Made by a program: the position numbers and the translations under genes
Shown here: positions 58,851 to 64,000 of the stretch, piece by piece
Layout: each line of letters starts with the position of its first letter
Numbering within the stretch: the stretch's first letter is position 1
The notes under the pieces: model-generated
Seen by the model: the letters and a program-made list of their open reading frames with translations, nothing else
Database searches by the model: none
Told to the model about the DNA's origin: nothing
Origin: Ralstonia insidiosa
GTDB taxonomy: Bacteria > Pseudomonadota > Gammaproteobacteria > Burkholderiales > Burkholderiaceae
Assembly (NCBI RefSeq): GCF_008801405.1
Contig: NZ_VZPV01000001.1
Location: 1,364,001 to 1,428,000 of the forward strand
Length of the DNA stretch: 64,000 bases
Direction of reading: 5' to 3'

Positions 58851-61493
58851 ATGAAAGCCTCCGATATCCGCCAAAAATTCCTGACCTTCTTTGAGGGCAA
58901 GGGCCACACCGTGGTGCGCTCCTCGCCGCTGGTGCCGGGCAACGACCCGACGCTGCTGTTCACCAACTCCGGCATGGTGCAGTTCAAGGACGTCTTCCTC
59001 GGTACCGACAAGCGCCCGTACGTGCGCGCGGCCTCCGTGCAGCGCTGCCTGCGCGCCGGCGGCAAGCACAACGATCTGGAAAACGTCGGCTACACCGCGC
59101 GTCACCACACGTTCTTCGAGATGCTCGGCAACTGGTCGTTCGGCGACTACTTCAAGCGCGATGCACTCGTGTGGGCGTGGGAGCTGCTGACGCAGGAATA
59201 CAAGCTGCCGGCCGATAAGCTGTGGGCCACCGTCTACCAGACCGACGACGAGGCTTACGACATCTGGACCAAGGTGATCGGCCTGCCGCCCGAGCGCGTT
59301 GTGCGCATCGGCGACAACAAGGGCGCACCGTACGCCTCCGACAACTTCTGGCAGATGGCCGAAACCGGCCCGTGCGGCCCGTGCTCGGAAATCTTCTACG
59401 ACCACGGCCCGGATGTGTGGGGCGGCCCCCCGGGCAGCCCGGAAGCCGACGGCGACCGCTACATCGAGATCTGGAACAACGTGTTCATGCAGTTCGACCG
59501 CCAGCTCGATTCGGCGACCGGCGAATACACGCTGACCCCGCTGCCCGCACCGTGCGTCGACACCGGCATGGGCATGGAGCGCCTGGCTGCCATCCTGCAA
59601 CACGTGCACAGCAACTACGAGATCGACCTGTTCCAGGCGCTCATCGCTGCCGCTGCGCGCGAGACCAACACGAAGGATCTGTCGAACAACTCGCTGCGCG
59701 TGATTGCCGACCACATTCGCGCGTGCTCGTTCCTGATCGTCGACGGCGTGATCCCGGGCAATGAAGGCCGCGGCTACGTGCTGCGCCGGATCATCCGCCG
59801 CGCCATCCGCCACGGCTACAAGCTGGGCTGCCGCGCCGCGTTCTTCCACAAGCTGGTGGACGACCTCGTTGCGCAGATGGGCGAGGCCTATCCGGAATTG
59901 CGCGAAGCGCGTGACCGCGTGGTCGAGGTGCTGCGCACGGAGGAAGCCCGCTTCTTCGAGACCATCGAGCACGGCATGTCGATCCTCGACAGCGCGCTGG
60001 GCGAACTGAAGGCGTCGGGCAGCAAGATGCTCGACGGCGAACTCGCCTTCAAGCTGCACGACACCTATGGCTTCCCGCTGGACCTGACGCAAGACGTCTG
60101 CCGCGAGAACGATGTGATCGTCGACGAAGCCGCCTTTGACGCTGCCATGAACCGCCAGCGTGAGCAGGCGCGCGCCGCCGGCAAGTTCAAGCTGGCCGCC
60201 GGCACGCTCGACTACACCGGCGACAAGACCACCTTCCACGGCTACGACCAGCTCGTGCGCGAAACTGCGCGCGTGACGGCGTTGTTTGTCGATGGCGCAT
60301 CGGTGCAGGAAATGCACCCGGGCCAGACCGGCGTGGTGGTGCTCGATCACACGCCGTTCTATGCGGAATCCGGCGGTCAGGTTGGCGACCAGGGCACGCT
60401 CAAGGCCGCCACCGTCTGGTTTGACGTGGCCGACACGCTCAAGGTGCAGCCCGAAGTGTTCGGCCATCACGGCGAGCTGCGCACCGGCGTGCTGAAGGTT
60501 GGCGATGCCGTGGCTGCGGAAGTGGACGCCGTGCGTCGCGCGCGCACCATGCGCAACCACTCGGCCACCCACCTGATGCACAAGGCCCTGCGCGAAGTGC
60601 TGGGCGGCCACGTGCAGCAGAAGGGCTCGCTGGTCGATGCGGACAAGACCCGCTTCGACTTCTCGCACAACGCGCCGATGACGCCGCTGCAGATCCGCGA
60701 AGTGGAAGCCCGCGTCAACGCAGAAATTTTCGCCAACGCCGCCACCAGCGCCCAAATCATGGGCTTTGACGATGCGGTCAAGAACGGCGCGATGGCGCTG
60801 TTTGGCGAGAAGTACGGTGACGAAGTGCGCGTGCTGTCGATCGGTACGTCGAAGGAACTGTGCGGCGGCACCCACGTGGCCCGCACCGGTGACATCGGCC
60901 TGTTCAAGATCGTGGGCGAGTCGGGCGTGGCCGCCGGCATCCGCCGCGTGGAAGCCATCACCGGCGACAACGTGCTGCACTACCTGCAGACGCTCGACAC
61001 GCGCATCAACGAAGCGGCTGCCGCTCTGCGCGCACAGCCGTCGGAACTGACGCAGCGCATCGGCCAGGTGCAGGACCAGGTCAAGACGCTGGAGAAGGAG
61101 CTGGAGCGCCTGAAGTCGAAGCTCGCTGCAAGCCAGGGCGACGAACTGGTGAGCCAGGCCGTGGACGTGGCCGGCATCAAGGTGCTGGCTGCCAAGCTCG
61201 ACGGCGCGGATGCCAAAACGCTGCGCGAGACCATGGACAAGCTCAAGGACAAGCTGCAGACCGCCGCCATCGTCCTGGGCAGCGTGAGCGACGGCAAGGT
61301 TGCGCTGATCGCCGGCGTGACGGCGGACGCCACCGCCAAGGTCAAGGCCGGCGAGCTGGTCAACTTTGTCGCCCAGCAGGTCGGCGGCAAGGGTGGTGGC
61401 CGCCCGGACATGGCTCAAGCAGGTGGTACCGAGCCGGACAACCTGCCGCAGGCACTGGCGGGTGTGGTCGCCTGGGTGCAGCAGAAGGTGTGA
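58851..61493 (+). CDS. alaS: Alanyl-tRNA synthetase
   Basis: Class II synthetase with editing. 880 residues from ATG 58851 (MKASDIRQKFLTFFEGKGHT). Aminoacylation domain with SSPLVPGNDPTLLFTNSGMVQ, RHHTFFEMLGNWSFGDYFK and PCVDTGMGMERLAAILQ. Editing domain with HSATHLMHKALREVLGGHVQ and the metal-site CGGTHVARTGDIG. C-Ala domain with a coiled coil (about 735-770) and GKGGGRPDMAQAGGTEP. No good Shine-Dalgarno sequence precedes the ATG; the frame upstream is not conserved. It ends at a terminator. Confidence 0.97.
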   Translation: MKASDIRQKFLTFFEGKGHTVVRSSPLVPGNDPTLLFTNSGMVQFKDVFLGTDKRPYVRAASVQRCLRAGGKHNDLENVGYTARHHTFFEMLGNWSFGDYFKRDALVWAWELLTQEYKLPADKLWATVYQTDDEAYDIWTKVIGLPPERVVRIGDNKGAPYASDNFWQMAETGPCGPCSEIFYDHGPDVWGGPPGSPEADGDRYIEIWNNVFMQFDRQLDSATGEYTLTPLPAPCVDTGMGMERLAAILQHVHSNYEIDLFQALIAAAARETNTKDLSNNSLRVIADHIRACSFLIVDGVIPGNEGRGYVLRRIIRRAIRHGYKLGCRAAFFHKLVDDLVAQMGEAYPELREARDRVVEVLRTEEARFFETIEHGMSILDSALGELKASGSKMLDGELAFKLHDTYGFPLDLTQDVCRENDVIVDEAAFDAAMNRQREQARAAGKFKLAAGTLDYTGDKTTFHGYDQLVRETARVTALFVDGASVQEMHPGQTGVVVLDHTPFYAESGGQVGDQGTLKAATVWFDVADTLKVQPEVFGHHGELRTGVLKVGDAVAAEVDAVRRARTMRNHSATHLMHKALREVLGGHVQQKGSLVDADKTRFDFSHNAPMTPLQIREVEARVNAEIFANAATSAQIMGFDDAVKNGAMALFGEKYGDEVRVLSIGTSKELCGGTHVARTGDIGLFKIVGESGVAAGIRRVEAITGDNVLHYLQTLDTRINEAAAALRAQPSELTQRIGQVQDQVKTLEKELERLKSKLAASQGDELVSQAVDVAGIKVLAAKLDGADAKTLRETMDKLKDKLQTAAIVLGSVSDGKVALIAGVTADATAKVKAGELVNFVAQQVGGKGGGRPDMAQAGGTEPDNLPQALAGVVAWVQQKV

Positions 61494-61520
61494 TGTAGCA
61501 CCTTGAACCTGATGCGCTGA

Positions 61521-61562
61521 ACGGCGCGCGTTCCCGGCAACGGGGCGCGCGCCGTTTTGTTT
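61521..61562 (+). terminator. Terminator of alaS
   Basis: Ten-base stem ACGGCGCGCG (61521-61530) with CGCGCGCCGT (61546-61555), followed by TTTTGTTT. It lies 28 bases after the stop and ends just before the convergent GT39 gene. Confidence 0.88.
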
Positions 61563-61569
61563 GGGCTGG

Positions 61570-63429
61570 TCAATGCCGGATGGACTGTGTGAGCAAGACT
61601 GGGGGCACCCGCATAAAGACCCGCAGCCGCTCGTTCCGGTCACCGGGGCGGGCACCAGACCAGAACGGCAGCCATTCGCGACCGGGCGTGCGTGCGTGCG
61701 TGTGGCTGTCCTGGAGGATCAACCATCGGCACGCGTGCGTTGACGACTGCGCCAGCGGGCGGTGCAGGATGCCGGTGAAGTAGTGCAGCATCGGCGCCTC
61801 GGATTCACCCAGATGCAGACTCGCCATGCAGTCGTCTGCGTGCCATGCCGGGGCCAGCTTGCTGCTGAGGTTGTTGAACACCGAGCGATAGCTCTTGGCC
61901 TCGTCCAGCCAGGGCAGCAGCAGGGTGGCGACCAATCCCCAGCCCACCAGGGCGCCGGCCGCCCAAGACAGCGCGCCGCGCCATACCCCCGCCCGCCGCA
62001 GATGCGGCAGCAGGCGCAGCCATCCAATCGTGAGCACCAGTGCGCCGCCCACGAGCCAGGGTTCGATCGGCATGGTCCAGTCGACTGGCAACCAGCGGTC
62101 AAGCCAGCGCACGCTCGCCCGCGAGGTGTTCTCCGTCATGACCGCCCACAGCAGCCACGCCAGTACCGCAATGCCGCCAAACAGCACCCGGCTGAGGTAA
62201 TCCCATCCGACATGGAGCCGCATCGGCAGTCGCGCGATTGCCTGCTGGCCGAGCAGCGCCAGCGGCACCATGAACGGCAGCAGGTAGAGCGGGCGCGCTG
62301 TTGCAGAGACCTGCAGCGCGAGCAGCCCGACGCCCGCGAAGATGGCCGGCAGGGCCACGCGTGGTGTTCGCCACTCGCGCCAGGCGCCGCACACTAGCGC
62401 GAGCAGTGCAAGTGGTCCTGCGGGAAAACCGATGGTCAGCAGCGTGTGCCAGACGTAGAACGGGTCGTCGTTCTCCGCGCCCAGCACCGGCACAGAAAAG
62501 CCCAGGAAGCGGCCGATGTTGTTGTCCCAGAACCAGACGTGGAACAGGTCCGGGGCACGCAGGTAGAACAGCGTGGGCCAGATCGTGGCGAAGGGCAGGA
62601 ACACCAGCGCGGCGGTACCCAACAGGCGAAGGAACGCGCGGCTGCGGCAGGCTGGAAACAGCACGCACGCCCCGACCAGCGTGATGCAGAACACCAGCGG
62701 AATGAATATGCCTTTCGCCAACAGCGCGATCCCCATACCCACGCCGAGCCACACTGCGGAGCTGCGCCTGCGCGCCGTGGGTTGCACGGCTGCCTGCACG
62801 CATTCGAACAGCCCGCAGAAGCCGATGGCGGTGCCGGCCAGCAGGGCCACGTCGGTGATCATGTCATGCGTGTGTTTGACCACGATCAGCGAGCCCGCGC
62901 ACAGCGCCAATGTGCCGAGCACACGCGGGTCAGCCCACGAAGGCGCGTTGGTGGCGGCACGCGCCAGGCGCGCGGTGCAGGCGAAGGCCAGGCCGGCAAA
63001 CAGCGCGCTGGCAAGCCGCGCCGCGTCGTGCGCGGGCAGTTCATCCCACAGCAGCCAGGCCAGGCTGCTGGCGACCCACGCATACAGCGGCGGCTTCTCT
63101 ACAAAGGGCTGCCCGGCACTGGTCGGCACGATCAGGTCGCCGGTTTCCAGCATGTGCTGGATGATGCCGAACGTGTAGGTCTCGTCCTGCTTCCAGGGGT
63201 CGTGGCCGAGCGTGCCCGGTAGCAGGTAGGCACAGGCGATGAGCACCGCGAAGATCCACGTGCGCGATTTGCGCAAGGCCTGCCACGGCCAGGCGTACGC
63301 CGCTTGGGCTGCAGATGCCATGACCGCGTTGGCGGACAGCGCGGCGGCACTCGAGTTGAGGTCACGCGCGTGAGCGGTCGCGGCGGGCGTGTTGACGCTC
63401 CGCCGTCCAGGGCGTGTCGGTTCCAGCAT
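61570..63429 (-). CDS. GT39-type glycosyltransferase (ArnT/PMT-like)
   Basis: 619 residues, about 12-13 membrane helices, fold of ArnT and protein O-mannosyltransferases, which move a lipid-linked sugar to lipid A or other acceptors on the periplasmic side. The first loop holds DPWKQDETYTFGIIQHMLET (catalytic acidic residues) and QPFVEKPPLYAWVASSLAWL, and LLAKGIFIPLVFCI and FHVWFWDNNIGRFLGFSVP follow. The C-terminal region (about 490-619) is periplasmic. ATG 63429 chosen; ATG 63321 also possible. Acceptor unknown; no arn genes nearby. Confidence 0.8.
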   Translation of the reverse strand: MLEPTRPGRRSVNTPAATAHARDLNSSAAALSANAVMASAAQAAYAWPWQALRKSRTWIFAVLIACAYLLPGTLGHDPWKQDETYTFGIIQHMLETGDLIVPTSAGQPFVEKPPLYAWVASSLAWLLWDELPAHDAARLASALFAGLAFACTARLARAATNAPSWADPRVLGTLALCAGSLIVVKHTHDMITDVALLAGTAIGFCGLFECVQAAVQPTARRRSSAVWLGVGMGIALLAKGIFIPLVFCITLVGACVLFPACRSRAFLRLLGTAALVFLPFATIWPTLFYLRAPDLFHVWFWDNNIGRFLGFSVPVLGAENDDPFYVWHTLLTIGFPAGPLALLALVCGAWREWRTPRVALPAIFAGVGLLALQVSATARPLYLLPFMVPLALLGQQAIARLPMRLHVGWDYLSRVLFGGIAVLAWLLWAVMTENTSRASVRWLDRWLPVDWTMPIEPWLVGGALVLTIGWLRLLPHLRRAGVWRGALSWAAGALVGWGLVATLLLPWLDEAKSYRSVFNNLSSKLAPAWHADDCMASLHLGESEAPMLHYFTGILHRPLAQSSTHACRWLILQDSHTHARTPGREWLPFWSGARPGDRNERLRVFMRVPPVLLTQSIRH

Positions 63430-63836
63430 GACGAGAGAGTTTCCGGTTTGCCGGATGCGGTCCGGAGAACCCGGCCGATCGGCTGATGCGTGACAAACAA
63501 GATGCCCGGCAAGGTGTGCCGAGGCGGCCTGGAGTACATCACGCTCGTCTTACGGAGACCCTGAGCGCCTGCGCCGGAATCTGAGCAATCGATTTCCACC
63601 GGCGTGCGAGGCATGGCTAGATGCGCCTTTTGGGGCATCCGGCACAGGGGTGGCGTCTTGTCTACGCAACGCAAACAAGTTGGCCGATGCTTCCAATGCT
63701 GGAGACAGGCCACGCCATCGCCTATACCGGTCAGACGCTGCGGGTTGCAGGCAGCCTGGCAGGTAATTTGCATTGACCGAGCTTGTTGTCCCCCGCAGTG
63801 CCCGTCGTACCCCTTACCCCCAATCCGAGGAGAACC
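63430..63836. other. Divergent intergenic region GT39 / last gene
   Basis: 407 bases, no supported gene or RNA. A minus-strand frame entering it from the GT39 gene lacks features. It should hold promoters in both directions. Confidence 0.4.
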
Positions 63837-64000
63837 ATGAGCGTCCTATCTGACAAGGTCGACGCTGTGCCGCCAGCGTCTTCGGCTGCGCGGCGCAGCA
63901 AACGATTGCTACGGGCGGTTGCGGCCGGCGTGCTGGTGGCCGCAGGCATTGGCGCATCGACCCAGCCGGTTGCGCAACTTGCACCGGAATCGCACGCGCG
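63837..64000 (+). CDS. Hypothetical protein with N-terminal membrane segment (cut by window edge)
   Basis: 54 codons visible. ATG 63837 has a strong ribosome site (GAGGAG, five bases upstream). A polar N-terminus with a basic patch (SAARRSKRLLRAV) leads into a hydrophobic stretch at about 27-40 (AVAAGVLVAAGIGAS), consistent with a membrane anchor or signal sequence. Too little is present to assign a family. Confidence 0.65.
   Translation, partial: MSVLSDKVDAVPPASSAARRSKRLLRAVAAGVLVAAGIGASTQPVAQLAPESHA

Noticed and set aside
58788..61655. 955-residue minus-strand frame antisense to alaS
   Set aside because: His/Ala/Arg-rich mirror of a fully conserved alaS gene; no domain of its own.

Overview
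The window is high-GC, gene-dense DNA of a beta-proteobacterium in the Burkholderiaceae, most probably Ralstonia. The evidence is gene content and order (ybgC-tolQRAB-pal-cpoB-queC, kynBUA with a divergent Lrp-type kynR, a lipase with a LifO foldase, a three-subunit FAD sugar dehydrogenase) and the protein sequences themselves. No plasmid, phage or ICE backbone is visible. It reads as core chromosome with a few accessory insertions.

Layout. 1-2.1 kb: truncated glyA, a short-chain dehydrogenase, then the Tol-Pal envelope operon (1.7-7.3 kb), which carries a 272-bp double-hairpin palindromic element between pal and cpoB. 7.5-16.4 kb: queC, a YeeE/YedE sulfur transporter, tRNA-Lys, a deoxyribosyltransferase, a DszC-like flavoprotein next to a TauD-type dioxygenase, a fetAB-nudix operon, and a stress-type DUF883/YqjE/YqjK-like set. 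16.6-25.7 kb: a 1-Cys peroxiredoxin, a purine permease, glutaryl-CoA dehydrogenase with a divergent IclR regulator, the kynurenine pathway from tryptophan to anthranilate (kynA, kynU, kynB, kynR), and a flavin reductase. 26.1-30.8 kb: a class A beta-lactamase of unlike composition, msrA, a DUF72 protein, cfa and pdxH. 31-34.4 kb: the gamma-alpha-beta FAD sugar dehydrogenase. 34.4-40.1 kb: AsmA, tcdA and four same-strand genes for redox or folding proteins, including a thioredoxin-like protein without the active-site cysteines. 40.3-50.5 kb: an acyl-CoA synthetase with a TetR-like operator, ankyrin, ChaC, tRNA-Cys, FKBP, YaeQ, DUF2339/DUF3999, MAPEG, S4 and YceI genes. 50.5-64 kb: glnS, lifO-lipA, tctBA (no tctC nearby), DUF2214, a class III CoA-transferase, alaS, a GT39-type glycosyltransferase and a truncated last gene.

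Functional themes are envelope integrity (Tol-Pal, AsmA, Cfa, GT39), amino-acid and dicarboxylate catabolism (Kyn pathway, GcdH, possibly the CoA-transferase), extracellular lipase, periplasmic sugar oxidation, and thiol, oxidant and iron stress (peroxiredoxin, MsrA, FetAB, CnoX, FrnE-like, hemerythrin).

No clearly new multi-gene system was found. The most unusual object is the two-armed palindromic element ending on the cpoB start codon. Next come a convergent-gene repeat at 21.47-21.63 kb, the cysteine-less thioredoxin-like protein and the atypical beta-lactamase. All functional calls come from reading the sequence. No database search was run.
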